Positions 8,372 to 16,879 of a DNA stretch of 64,000 bases are shown piece by piece. The translations under genes were made by a program, and so were the position numbers. This DNA comes from Sphingomonas arenae. GTDB taxonomy: Bacteria; Pseudomonadota; Alphaproteobacteria; Sphingomonadales; Sphingomonadaceae. Position 1 is the stretch's first letter, and each line of letters begins with the position of its first letter. The stretch is taken from positions 1,116,001-1,180,000 of the forward strand of contig NZ_JAFFJU010000001.1 in the NCBI RefSeq assembly GCF_016924655.1, written 5' to 3'. Under the pieces are notes generated by a model. It was not told the DNA's origin and did not search any database. It was given only the letters and a program-made list of their open reading frames with translations.

Positions 8372-9510
8372 GCTGCTGCCCCTTTCATGACTTGCTCTCG
8401 CCGGGCGCTCCGATCGACGTAGCGCTCGATCTGCGCCTCGCTGAGCGCCCGCATGTCCTCGTCACCGCACGCAAAGGCGCGGTACCATTCGACGGTAAGT
8501 TCCACCGCCTCCTCGATCGAGAGCGCCGGCTTCCAGCCGAGCCCATCCCTCGACTTGCTGCTGTCGAGGCGAAGCACGGGCTTCTCGGGTGGATCGGAGC
8601 GCTCCGGTGCGAACACCACCTGCGGCTCGCCCGGGCCCCAAGCGGCGCGGATCAGTCCCGACAAGGCCCCGACAGTGATCATGCCGTCGCGGCCTGGGCC
8701 GAAATTCCACGCGCCCTCCACGGAGCGCTCATGCTCCAGCAGCCGGGCGGCCACCTGGAGATAGCCCGACACCGGTTCGAGCACGTGCTGCCACGGCCGA
8801 ATTGCGCGTGGATAACGGATTCGGACAGGCTCGCCGGTCAATGCGCCGCGCACGAGGTCGGGGACGATCCGGTCCCGGGCCCAATCGCCCCCGCCGAACA
8901 CATTGCCGGCTCGCACCGTGGCGAGCAAAGGGCTGCCCTCTGCCCGGAAGAAGGACTGACGCCACGCCGCCGCGACGATCTCCGTGCAGGCCTTGGAGGC
9001 GCTGTACGGGTCGTCGCCGCCGAGCGGATCGGTCTCCCGATAATCCCGGCCGCGACTCGTGTTGCGGTAGCACTTGTCGCTGGTGACCACGACGACCCCA
9101 CGGCAGGAAGGCATCCGGCGGACGGCTTCGAGCACGTTTGCGGTGCCCATGACGTTGGTGGCAAGCGTGTCGAGCGGCGCGTCAAACGATGATCGGACGA
9201 TTGCCTGCGCGGCCATGTGGATGACCAGCTCGGGATCGAACTCGCGCACCGCCGCCGCCAGTGCCGCGGGATCGCGGATGTCGGCAATCCGGTGCTGCAC
9301 CAGTTCGGCGATCCGCACGGTTTCGAAGAAACTGGTGGACTCGGCGGGGAGGGACACGCCCCGGACTTCGGCACCGAGCTGGTTCAGCCACAAGGTGAGC
9401 CAGCCTCCCTTGAAACCAGTGTGGCCGGTCAGCAGGATGCGACGGCCGGCGAAGACTCGCAGGAGCTCAGCGGAGGTCAGGACCCGCTCAGGCACTGAGC
9501 GCCAGCTCAC
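8362..9510 (-). CDS. rfbG: CDP-glucose 4,6-dehydratase
   Basis: The product (382 residues from the GTG at 9510) is an extended SDR with the family signature T-G-H-T-G-F-K-G-G-W-L (28-38), A-A-Q-A-I-V-R, T-S-D-K-C-Y-R-N and the catalytic Y-S-A-S-K. It converts CDP-glucose to CDP-4-keto-6-deoxyglucose in the cytoplasm, using bound NAD+. The start overlaps rfbF by 23 bp. A second in-frame GTG at 9495 would shorten the N-terminus by five residues and is equally possible. The order rfbF-rfbG-DegT matches known CDP-deoxyhexose clusters. Confidence 0.93.
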   Translation of the reverse strand: MSWRSVPERVLTSAELLRVFAGRRILLTGHTGFKGGWLTLWLNQLGAEVRGVSLPAESTSFFETVRIAELVQHRIADIRDPAALAAAVREFDPELVIHMAAQAIVRSSFDAPLDTLATNVMGTANVLEAVRRMPSCRGVVVVTSDKCYRNTSRGRDYRETDPLGGDDPYSASKACTEIVAAAWRQSFFRAEGSPLLATVRAGNVFGGGDWARDRIVPDLVRGALTGEPVRIRYPRAIRPWQHVLEPVSGYLQVAARLLEHERSVEGAWNFGPGRDGMITVGALSGLIRAAWGPGEPQVVFAPERSDPPEKPVLRLDSSKSRDGLGWKPALSIEEAVELTVEWYRAFACGDEDMRALSEAQIERYVDRSARREQVMKGAAACV

Positions 9511-10315
9511 GCGCAGGCGGGGCAGGCGGTGCCGCTGCGGGCGCGCTGCCGAAGTCCATCCAGGGCATCTTGCCGGGCACGCTGAGCGCGCTCAGGTGAT
9601 CGCGGTCGCGCACCGTATCCATCGGGTGCCAGAAGCCCTTGTGCTTGAAGGCGAACAGCTCGCCGTCCTGGGCCAGCCGCGTCAAAGGTGCCTGCTCCAG
9701 CGGCTCCTCGTCACCGGTGAGATAGTCGAGCACGCCGGGCTCGAAGACGAAGAAGCCCCCGTTGATCCAGGTCTCGTGCTTCTGGACCTTCTCGGTGAAC
9801 TCGACCACCTGGTCGCCTGCGAGTTCGAGGTTGCCGAAGCGGGCGGGCGGCTGGACGGCGGTGACCGTGGCCAGCCGGCCATGGCTGCGATGCAGGTTCA
9901 GCAGAGCCTGGAGGTCGATGTTCCCGACCCCGTCGGAATAGGTGACCATGAAGGTCTCGTCGCCGATCCAGTCCTTCAGTCGCTTCAGGCGCCCACCGGT
10001 CATGGTGTGCTCGCCCGTGTCCACTACCGACACGTTCCAGTTCATCTTGCGCGATGGGCGAAGCGCCACGACGCCGTCGTCGACGGCGATGGTGAAGTCA
10101 TTGTGGAGGAAGTGAAGGTCGTGGAAGAACTTCTTCATCAGCATGCACTTGTAGCCGCAGGCGATGATGAAGTCGGTGAAGCCCCAGTGGGCGTAGATGT
10201 CCATGACGTGGAGGATGATCGGCTTGCCGCCGACCTCAACCATCGGCTTGGGGACCCGGACCGTCTCCTCCGCCAAGCGGGAGCCCAGTCCACCTGCCAA
10301 CAGGACCACCTTCAT
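9488..10315 (-). CDS. rfbF: Glucose-1-phosphate cytidylyltransferase
   Basis: The 275-residue product begins with the nucleotidyltransferase signature L-A-G-G-L-G-S-R-L-A-E-E-T (5-17) and the P-K-P-M motif, and continues with H-W-G-F-T-D-F and K-F-F-H-D-L as in RfbF and AscA. It makes CDP-glucose from CTP and glucose-1-phosphate, the entry step to CDP-linked deoxyhexoses. GGAGGG lies 5 nt before the ATG. A 107-nt gap (10316-10422) separates it from the upstream barrel gene, and this gap holds short GC-rich inverted repeats (ccccaaagggg on the plus strand). The CDP branch may therefore have an internal promoter or processing site. Confidence 0.95.
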   Translation of the reverse strand: MKVVLLAGGLGSRLAEETVRVPKPMVEVGGKPIILHVMDIYAHWGFTDFIIACGYKCMLMKKFFHDLHFLHNDFTIAVDDGVVALRPSRKMNWNVSVVDTGEHTMTGGRLKRLKDWIGDETFMVTYSDGVGNIDLQALLNLHRSHGRLATVTAVQPPARFGNLELAGDQVVEFTEKVQKHETWINGGFFVFEPGVLDYLTGDEEPLEQAPLTRLAQDGELFAFKHKGFWHPMDTVRDRDHLSALSVPGKMPWMDFGSAPAAAPPAPPARELALSA

Positions 10316-10422
10316 CGTGCCCTCCAGTCCTTGGGGACGCTCAGGGAAGGATACGAGAGGGCCGCTCCCCTTTCACATGCCAAGGGGGATTAGCACGGCC
10401 CCAAAGGGGTAGGTGGAGCCGA

Positions 10423-11652
10423 TTAGTACTGGAAGCGCAGCTCCAGGCCGATGCTTCTGCGGTGCGAGTCGTCCGCGGGGTCGGTGCCGTCGCGGTTGGC
10501 GAGACGCCCCTGCAGAGCGACGGCCATGCGCCGGTTGAGGAGGTACTCGACTTCCGCGATCCCGCCGAATGTCCGCTCGCGCTGCCCGTTCCCGATGAAC
10601 CGGGTTCGACGATAGATCACGCCCGCCTGGAGCCTCAGGTTGTGGCGGGCCTCCTGCTGGATGCCGAACGCCACCCGCGTGTCGGTGCGGGACTGGGCAC
10701 CCGTGCGCACTGTCGCCACATCACCATGGAAGGCATCGAGCGTGAATGCCGTGCGCTCTCGCGGCTGGTAGATCAGACTTGCGCTCGCCGAGACGCCGGT
10801 GCGGGAGTTGAGGGTGGGGTCGTCAGGGTTGAACCGGAACAGGCCGATGGCCGCTTCCCCCCGAATCAGTCCGCCCGGATCGATGATGAAGCCGCCTCGG
10901 GCGCCGATCGTCCGCGAGTCTCGGTTCACTCCGGACACGTCCTGCCGAAGGTCGAAGTCGCGGGTGGTGACGAAGCCATCCACGAAGACGGTCGCCGTGC
11001 CGCTGGCGCGCACGCCGAAGCGCGCCTGCGCCGACCACTGACGCGAGTCCCGTTCCCGGTCCGACTTCCGCACCGCATCGGTCCGCTGCATGCCCAGCCG
11101 CGCCGAAAGAAGGGTACGGCCCGCCTGCCGTCGATAACCGAGATTGCCGCTGAAAAGATTGTACTTGCGCGGGCTAACCGCCGGGTCGGTTAAGGACTCG
11201 GGCTCGCCGCGGTCCTCGACAGCGCGATTGGCGCGCAGGCCGAAGCTGAAGGTGTCGGCCTGTGACAAGCGCCAGGCCCCGTCAAGGTCGGCCAAAGCGG
11301 CAACGCTGTTTTCCGTCTGGTTGTCGGCATGGCGCCGGACGGTAGCCTGCGCCCGCGTCGCCAACCGGAGGCGCTGCTGATCGATCACGAAGGTTGCACG
11401 CGGGACCAAGGTGAAGCGGAAATCATCGATCTCGTTGTCGGGAAGGGAGTAGAGATTGTCGATATACTCACCCCTGGCGTCCAGTCCGAGGCCCAGGGTT
11501 CCGGCTCCGATCCGTATTGGGGTCGGCGCGAACTCCTGCGGCGCCTCGATCAGCGGCGCGGCGCGGTCGAGTTCCTGTGCTTCGGCGGGCACGGCGGCCA
11601 GCGCTGCCGCCGCACCGATCAAGGTCACTGCGCGATGACGCTTCAGAACCAC
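10423..11652 (-). CDS. Outer-membrane beta-barrel protein of polysaccharide locus
   Basis: The 409-residue product starts with an export signal (L-I-G-A-A-A-A-L-A-A-V-P-A-E-A, cleavage probably near residue 25). It then shows many alternating-hydrophobic strands rich in Arg, Asp and aromatic residues, ending in R-F-Q-Y with a C-terminal aromatic as expected for BAM-inserted barrels. It resembles the beta-barrel porin 2 type proteins found beside GumB/Wza genes in sphingomonads and xanthomonads. It may help pass the polymer across the outer membrane or anchor it. Its start overlaps the end of the export lipoprotein gene by 10 bp, which argues for a joint role. I do not recognise a specific named family member. 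Confidence 0.72.
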   Translation of the reverse strand: MVLKRHRAVTLIGAAAALAAVPAEAQELDRAAPLIEAPQEFAPTPIRIGAGTLGLGLDARGEYIDNLYSLPDNEIDDFRFTLVPRATFVIDQQRLRLATRAQATVRRHADNQTENSVAALADLDGAWRLSQADTFSFGLRANRAVEDRGEPESLTDPAVSPRKYNLFSGNLGYRRQAGRTLLSARLGMQRTDAVRKSDRERDSRQWSAQARFGVRASGTATVFVDGFVTTRDFDLRQDVSGVNRDSRTIGARGGFIIDPGGLIRGEAAIGLFRFNPDDPTLNSRTGVSASASLIYQPRERTAFTLDAFHGDVATVRTGAQSRTDTRVAFGIQQEARHNLRLQAGVIYRRTRFIGNGQRERTFGGIAEVEYLLNRRMAVALQGRLANRDGTDPADDSHRRSIGLELRFQY

Positions 11653-12218
11653 CGTTCGAGGACCCGCACGGTGTCGCCCGGCTGAATCGGGGTGGTCTCG
11701 GCCGCCGCGTTGGTGACCGCCTGCCCATTGACCTGGCGAATGATCGCCACCTTCTTCTGGTTCGCGCGGAACGTGTAGCCGCCAGCCAGCGACACCGCGT
11801 TGATCACGGTCATGTTCGGCCGGTACGGATACTCGCCCGGATTGCGCACCTCACCCAGGATGTAGATCGGCCGCATGCGCACGGGCTGGATGCTGACGGT
11901 CGGCGACACCAGGATTTGCCGCTGGACCAGCAGCGTCGCCAGCTCGCTCTCCGCCTGGGAGACAGTGCGGCCCGAAACAGGGATCGCGCCGGCGAGCGGC
12001 AGCGTGATCTCGCCCCGGTCGTTGACCATGAAGGTCGAATTGCTGAGCTCCGTCGTCAGGCCGGGGATCACCACTCGCAGCTCGTCACCGGCCGCGAGCC
12101 GATACTGACCCGCGCCCTCCGTTGAAAGGGGCTGCACGCCCGACAGCGAATTGCTGCACCCGGCAAGCGCGGCACCCAGCACCAGGATCCCGAAGAACTG
12201 GAGAAGTCGCCTGATCAT
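11643..12218 (-). CDS. Polysaccharide export lipoprotein (Wza/GumB family)
   Basis: I start the gene at the ATG at 12218, which has GGGAGG 5 nt upstream. The open frame extends to 12272 without a ribosome site. The 191-residue product has a lipoprotein signal with lipobox L-A-G-C (about residues 17-20), then a Poly_export domain (Y-R-L-A-A-G-D-E-L and P-L-A-G-A-I) and a SLBB-like segment (Y-I-L-G-E-V-R-N-P-G). It forms or caps the outer-membrane/periplasm export channel for exopolysaccharide and would work with the Wzc-like kinase encoded at 24026-26311. It is shorter than Wza (about 380 residues) and close to GumB in size. Confidence 0.92.
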   Translation of the reverse strand: MIRRLLQFFGILVLGAALAGCSNSLSGVQPLSTEGAGQYRLAAGDELRVVIPGLTTELSNSTFMVNDRGEITLPLAGAIPVSGRTVSQAESELATLLVQRQILVSPTVSIQPVRMRPIYILGEVRNPGEYPYRPNMTVINAVSLAGGYTFRANQKKVAIIRQVNGQAVTNAAAETTPIQPGDTVRVLERWF

Positions 12219-12268
12219 GTATGCCTCCCTGCACAGGCGGGTTGATGATGCTTCATCCCCAGCCCCCG

Positions 12269-13111
12269 TCAAGCCGCCACTCGGCGGAGTTCAAGCCAAT
12301 GGCCGAGATCCCGGCCGATCAGCGACTGGAGTTGCTCCACGTCGCGCGCATAATAATCCGCCAGCCACGCCCGGGTGTCGGGCCGTAGCGGGGGGTAATC
12401 CACTTGCTTGGCGAAGAGCCCGCGAATTCGCTCGAAGCCCGCTGTGCCGCGCAGGGGTTGAGCCAGCGGCTTCAGCGGCGCCAACAGCTGGCGCATTCCG
12501 AGCGGTAGCAACTGCGCCGCGCCGTCGTTGACGGGGCGGGTCCCCACCCGTTCCGAGTAGCGCGGCTCCGCCCCGATATGGCGGCAAACACCCGTGACCG
12601 CCTCCTCGGCGTTCTCTCGGACATCCTCGTACAAGAGCACGTGCAGCTGATCGGCCGGAAAATGCTCCAGCCAGCGGTGCAGATGGCGTCCATAAAGGCC
12701 GCCCTCCAGGAACCGCGGCTGTTCGCTGCCGTGCCTCAGATACTCTTCCGGGCGGCCGCGGATCGTGCCTCTCCGGAACAGCATCTTGTAGTCGGAATAG
12801 GCGCGCTCCACAGGGTTGCGCAGCTGAACCACCAGTCGCGCCGACGGGAGAAGCGCGGCAACCCGCGCGGGAGCGTCACGATGCGCGAAATAGTCGGCGG
12901 ACTTTTCCCCGACCAGCTGCCCGGGAGCCGCGGGAGCGAAGAGGCTTCGATAATGGTCGAGGCCGCGGTCAAACTCCGTGCTGAAGAAATGCGGCTCCGG
13001 ATTGGGCATGAAGATGTCCGGGTGATCCTGAAGCTGCACGTTGATCCACGTCGTCGCGGCCTTGACCGCGCCGATGACCAGGAACGAGGGCAGGCCGCAG
13101 GTCAAGGTCAT
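12269..13111 (-). CDS. PAPS-dependent sulfotransferase
   Basis: The 280-residue product has the 5'-phosphosulfate loop G-A-V-K-A-A-T-T-W (14-22) with its catalytic Lys, and a 3'-phosphate binding stretch R-N-P-V-E-R-A-Y-S-D-Y in the first half, as in the heparan-sulfate/NodH-type Sulfotransfer_1 family. It should transfer sulfate from PAPS to a hydroxyl or amino group of a glycan. Its stop is 50 bp before the export lipoprotein start and its own start overlaps the aminotransferase stop by 4 bp. It is therefore embedded in the polysaccharide operon, suggesting a sulfated polymer. Confidence 0.88.
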   Translation of the reverse strand: MTLTCGLPSFLVIGAVKAATTWINVQLQDHPDIFMPNPEPHFFSTEFDRGLDHYRSLFAPAAPGQLVGEKSADYFAHRDAPARVAALLPSARLVVQLRNPVERAYSDYKMLFRRGTIRGRPEEYLRHGSEQPRFLEGGLYGRHLHRWLEHFPADQLHVLLYEDVRENAEEAVTGVCRHIGAEPRYSERVGTRPVNDGAAQLLPLGMRQLLAPLKPLAQPLRGTAGFERIRGLFAKQVDYPPLRPDTRAWLADYYARDVEQLQSLIGRDLGHWLELRRVAA

Positions 13112-14358
13112 GCGAGCTTCCCGAGTGCGGCGAGCAGCGCATCCGCCATGAACGCCATTTCCGCTTCGCCAAGCCGGTGATCCACAGGGAGCATGATGCT
13201 CCTCTCACCTACGTTTGCGGCGACGCTCAGCGGCTGGGCCGGAGGGCCGAACGCCTCACGCACGGCCAACTCCCGCGACATGTCGGGACACGAGCCTGCG
13301 CCTGCCGGAATGCCACGCCGGTTGAGCTCCGAAAGCAGGAGGTCGCGCAGCCTCGCCCGCTCGTTCGGCCAACCCTCGACCATCAGGTAATATTTGTAGA
13401 ACGCATGCTCCACATCGGCGGGAACGGCCGGCAGCAGAAGAGCCGGATGGCCAGCGAGCCTGGCGGTCAGCGCCGCGGCGTTGCGCCGCCGTGCCTCCAG
13501 CCAGTGGGGCAGCTTGCGCAGCTGAACGCGCCCAAGCACCGCCTGCATCTCGGTCATGCGCAAGTTGCTGCCGAAGCTGTCGTGCAGGTAACGGTAGGCG
13601 TGGCCGATACTGGGTTGCCCGACCTTCGCGGGGTCCTTGCCATGATCCTTAAACGCCCACGCCCGCGCCCAATGATCGGCATCCTTGAGCAGCAACATAC
13701 CCCCTTCGCCGCCGGTCGACATGATCTTGTCGGTGCAGAAGGAGAAGGCCGCCGCGTCACCGAAAGAGCCCACGGTCTTGCCACGATAGCGGGCGCCGTG
13801 AGCCTGGGCACAATCCTCGATCAGCCACAGTCCATGGCGTCTGGTCAGGGCATCGAGTTCGTCCAGCGCGCACGGCCATCCGGCCAGGTGGACGGCGATG
13901 ATCGCGCGCGTTCTCGCGGTGACCAGTCGTCGTGCGCTCTGGGGATCGATGGTGTGGGTGTTCGGGTCGATGTCCGCGAATACGGGTCGAGCTCCCACGG
14001 CCACAACGGCTGACGTGGTGGCAAAAAAGGAGCGGGCGGGCACGATGACTTCGTCGCCACTGCCGATCTCGAGCGCCCGCAACGCCAGCTCGAGCGCAGC
14101 GGTGCCGTTGGTCAGCGAAATGGCGAACGGCGCCCCGCAGTAGCTTGCGAATTCCTGTTCGAACGCTCGGCATTGCTCACCGTGCACGAGCGAGTTCACT
14201 CGCCCGCCGGCGAGGACGGCGACCACCGCATCGATTTCGTCCTGCTCATGCTGCGGCCAGCGGAGGTGCGGAGGTGGAAAACCCCGAACTTCGGCTTCAC
14301 CCTGCTCGGCCGAATGCTGAAGCCTTCGGGGCCAATCGACGAACATCGCTCCGGTCAT
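13108..14358 (-). CDS. DegT/DnrJ/EryC1/StrS sugar aminotransferase
   Basis: The 416-residue PLP enzyme carries G-T-A-A-L-E (85-90), E-D-C-A-Q-A-H-G-A (181-189) and F-S-F-C-T-D-K (205-211), where Lys211 should form the Schiff base. Unlike the DegT-fold enzyme at 7136-8371, this one keeps the lysine and is a normal aminotransferase. It most likely uses the 4-keto (or 3-keto) sugar made by the CapD-like dehydratase whose gene ends 4 bp inside its start. The product would be a UDP-amino-deoxysugar such as a bacillosamine precursor, from glutamate. Which carbon is aminated cannot be told from sequence. Confidence 0.9.
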   Translation of the reverse strand: MTGAMFVDWPRRLQHSAEQGEAEVRGFPPPHLRWPQHEQDEIDAVVAVLAGGRVNSLVHGEQCRAFEQEFASYCGAPFAISLTNGTAALELALRALEIGSGDEVIVPARSFFATTSAVVAVGARPVFADIDPNTHTIDPQSARRLVTARTRAIIAVHLAGWPCALDELDALTRRHGLWLIEDCAQAHGARYRGKTVGSFGDAAAFSFCTDKIMSTGGEGGMLLLKDADHWARAWAFKDHGKDPAKVGQPSIGHAYRYLHDSFGSNLRMTEMQAVLGRVQLRKLPHWLEARRRNAAALTARLAGHPALLLPAVPADVEHAFYKYYLMVEGWPNERARLRDLLLSELNRRGIPAGAGSCPDMSRELAVREAFGPPAQPLSVAANVGERSIMLPVDHRLGEAEMAFMADALLAALGKLA

Positions 14359-16496
14359 TGCAGCGCTGCCGGTCGTGGGCCGCCCCGCGCGGACCCGAAG
14401 ATATCCGGCCCGGCCGAATCGCGAGCGGCAAACACCGTCAGCCGCTCTTCATCTTCCGCCTCGATCTCCTGCAGGGTGGCGGCCCAGAGTGGATGGCCGG
14501 GCGCGCGGATGAGGTGATGCACCAAGTCCCGGATGCTTTCGTCCTGACCTTCGGCGATCATCCGCTCCAGTGTCTCGAAGCCCGCGACCAGCCGCTCCAG
14601 CGGAACCGGCGCGGGCTTGGCCTCGATCACGCCGGGGATGGTCGAGCGGAGCCGGGTCTCCGACGTATCGAACAACTCCTCGAACAGCTTTTCGCCGGGC
14701 CTCAGGCCGATGTACTTGATGGGCACGTCCTGTTCCGGGCGGAGGCCGGCGAGACGGATCATCCTGCGGGCGATGTCCACGATCTTGATCGGGTCTCCCA
14801 TGTCGAGAACGAAGATGGTTCCACGATGGACCCGGGTCTCGAGCGCGCGGGCGCAGCTCTGCAGGATCAGCTGAACCGCCTCCCCCACCGTCATGAAATA
14901 GCGCTCCATGTCCGGATGGGTGACGGTGAGCGGCTTCCCGGCAGCAAGCTGCTGTTCGAACAACGGGATCAGCGAACCGCTCGAGCCAAGGACATTGCCG
15001 AAGCGGACGGTCATGAACCGCGGGCTGTGCGGGTCGCACTGGCCGATCAGGTCCAGCGCCTGGCAGTAGAGCTCCCCGAGCCGCTTGGTCGCCCCCATCA
15101 GCCCGACCGGGTTCACCGCTTTGTCCGTCGAGATCTGGATCATGGCGAGCGCGCCGAACTCGCAGACGGCGTCGGCCACGTTCCGCGTCCCGAGCACGTT
15201 GGTATGCACCCCGGCCTGCGGATTCACTTCCACCATGGGGACGTGCTTGAGCGCGGCCGCATGGAAGACGATGTCGGGCTGGTGCCGCTCGAAGACCCGT
15301 CGGACGGCCGCACGGTCGCGCACGCAGCAGAGTTCGCCGTGGCACAGGATGTCGGGACAATGCTCCCGGACATGGAGGTCGATGGCGTACAGGTTGTATT
15401 CGCAGTGATCGAGCAGGATCAGCTCTGACGGGCCGAACGTGGCGAGTTGCCGGATCAGTTCGCTGCCGATCGTTCCACCCGCGCCCGTGACGAGTACCCG
15501 GCGCCGGCGGATGAGCCGCTCAACCATGTCGCGCTGGAGGGTGACCTCGGGGCGTTCCAGCAGGTTGGACAATGCAGCGCCGAGGGAGCGTTCCCGCCGA
15601 TGCGGATGCTGCCCCCGCGTCACTGCGATGTCGCACTGGCCGGCCAATGCGAGAAGCTGGGTGAAGACCGGCTGGTCGAGGTCCTCGTCCTCGACGATGA
15701 TGCTCGCTGGGCGCGTGCCGCGCCGCGACAGCGCGGAGGCGACGGCGGGAAGATCGAGGGGTGCTCCGAGCACGGGAATGCCGGCAACCTGGAGTCCGAT
15801 GGCGCGCCGGTCACTCGTCAGTGCGGCGACGACTCGGACGCGGCAATTGCGGTCCGACTTGACCAACTCACCCATGGACTTGATCCATTCGAGTGAGCCC
15901 AGGAGCAGGATGTTCTGCCGGGGCAGGCTGAGGAGATCCGGTGCCCGGATCCGGGCATAGTCGGCGATCGACCGCCGCAGGGCTCGCATCCCGAGCATCG
16001 CCAGCAGCAGCAGGTTCGCGTGCGTCCCCACGAACAGCAACAGGCCCAGCCAGTTGCTGCGCAATTGTGGGTAGAGCAGAAGGCAGGCAGCCCACGCGCT
16101 CGCCAAGCTCATCCCGAGAGCGGCGGACAAGGCCAGGCAATCCTGGAAGGAAATGCACCGCCAGCTGCGCCAGTTCAGCCCGATCACGCCGAGACCGATG
16201 ATCGTGGCAACGGTGAACAGGGCGATTGCGCCCTCCTGTTCCGCGAAGACATGCGCAACCGGGCCCCGGATCAAGGCCATTGCGAACAGGAGAGTCACCA
16301 GCGCCGCCGCGCCGTCGAGAAGGGTCACGACCACGAACCGCGCGCTCGGAGCGACCCGGGCGGGGGTCATCAACGTTTCATCGAGGTTGCTGATCGATAC
16401 CGAGGCCAGCCAGGAGCGAACATGCTTTCGCAAGGAGGAGCCATGCTCCGTGGAAGCGGACGCAGCCCGGTCAGCATCCATGCGTGTTGCCTCCAC
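14355..16496 (-). CDS. Membrane nucleoside-diphosphate-sugar 4,6-dehydratase (CapD/WbpM/PglF-like)
   Basis: The 713-residue product has four N-terminal membrane helices (about 54-74, 88-108, 118-140, 150-170), a CoA-binding-like Rossmann domain (about 195-300) and a C-terminal extended SDR domain. That domain has G-A-G-G-T-I-G-S-E (338-346), S-T-D-K (456-459) and M467-x3-K471. Met in place of the catalytic Tyr is characteristic of WbpM/PglF-type UDP-GlcNAc 4,6-dehydratases. It makes UDP-4-keto-6-deoxy-GlcNAc or a relative at the inner membrane. It is the first gene of the minus-strand operon, and the adjacent aminotransferase is the likely next step. The upstream 383-nt gap divides it from the first LuxR-type regulator. 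A second in-frame ATG at 16481 is an alternative start. Confidence 0.93.
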   Translation of the reverse strand: MEATRMDADRAASASTEHGSSLRKHVRSWLASVSISNLDETLMTPARVAPSARFVVVTLLDGAAALVTLLFAMALIRGPVAHVFAEQEGAIALFTVATIIGLGVIGLNWRSWRCISFQDCLALSAALGMSLASAWAACLLLYPQLRSNWLGLLLFVGTHANLLLLAMLGMRALRRSIADYARIRAPDLLSLPRQNILLLGSLEWIKSMGELVKSDRNCRVRVVAALTSDRRAIGLQVAGIPVLGAPLDLPAVASALSRRGTRPASIIVEDEDLDQPVFTQLLALAGQCDIAVTRGQHPHRRERSLGAALSNLLERPEVTLQRDMVERLIRRRRVLVTGAGGTIGSELIRQLATFGPSELILLDHCEYNLYAIDLHVREHCPDILCHGELCCVRDRAAVRRVFERHQPDIVFHAAALKHVPMVEVNPQAGVHTNVLGTRNVADAVCEFGALAMIQISTDKAVNPVGLMGATKRLGELYCQALDLIGQCDPHSPRFMTVRFGNVLGSSGSLIPLFEQQLAAGKPLTVTHPDMERYFMTVGEAVQLILQSCARALETRVHRGTIFVLDMGDPIKIVDIARRMIRLAGLRPEQDVPIKYIGLRPGEKLFEELFDTSETRLRSTIPGVIEAKPAPVPLERLVAGFETLERMIAEGQDESIRDLVHHLIRAPGHPLWAATLQEIEAEDEERLTVFAARDSAGPDIFGSARGGPRPAALQ

Positions 16497-16879
16497 TTAA
16501 CCGCAGCGCCAGCGGGCTCTGTGTGCTTGTGACCGACCACCGGGTGCGTGCTCGGCACATGGCTCTTCGCCTTCTGGAACGATGTTGGAGGCTAACAGAG
16601 GATGGTGACCGAACCACCGGGCCAGAGTGGTATAACTCTTTTTCGTGCCGCCCTATTCCCTTGGTCGGGGTGACAGCGCGTTCGCGCAGAGCAGTCCCGA
16701 AACCAGACAGAAAACTTCGGAATTCCGCCAACGATCGCACGTTTCTGGAAGGGATTACATGGACTCCGGGTTTACTTTCTGTTAATCATTCTAGAATCGC
16801 AAAAGCTAACCTCGGTTAGTTTCTGACGTTTCGCTCAATGCCTAAGATGTTGGAGTGAGCGTAACAGCGGGGGGTGCCA
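16497..16879. other. Divergent regulatory region between polysaccharide operon and LuxR-type regulator
   Basis: This 383-bp gap carries no gene. It is clearly richer in A and T than its surroundings (for example tataactctttttcg near 16630 and tttctgttaatcattctag near 16785). It must hold the promoter of the minus-strand operon and that of the regulator at 16880. It contains a perfect inverted repeat at 16806-16819 (annotated separately). I could not assign convincing -35/-10 or sigma-54 hexamers. Confidence 0.6.
16806..16819. promoter_or_regulatory. Candidate operator: inverted repeat ctaacc-tc-ggttag
   Basis: This is a perfect 6-bp dyad with a 2-bp centre, about 60 bp before the start of the LuxR-type regulator. 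A related TAAC/GTTA dyad lies before the paralogous regulator (23049-23063). It could be an autoregulatory site. No binding data are available and short dyads occur by chance. Confidence 0.35.

Noticed and set aside
9074-10393. 439-residue plus-strand open frame
   Set aside because: Antisense to rfbF and rfbG, which have full family motifs.
10316-10422. Sigma-54 promoter before rfbF
   Set aside because: A TGGCAT element is present on the minus strand but no TTGC at the needed spacing, so the pattern does not support it.
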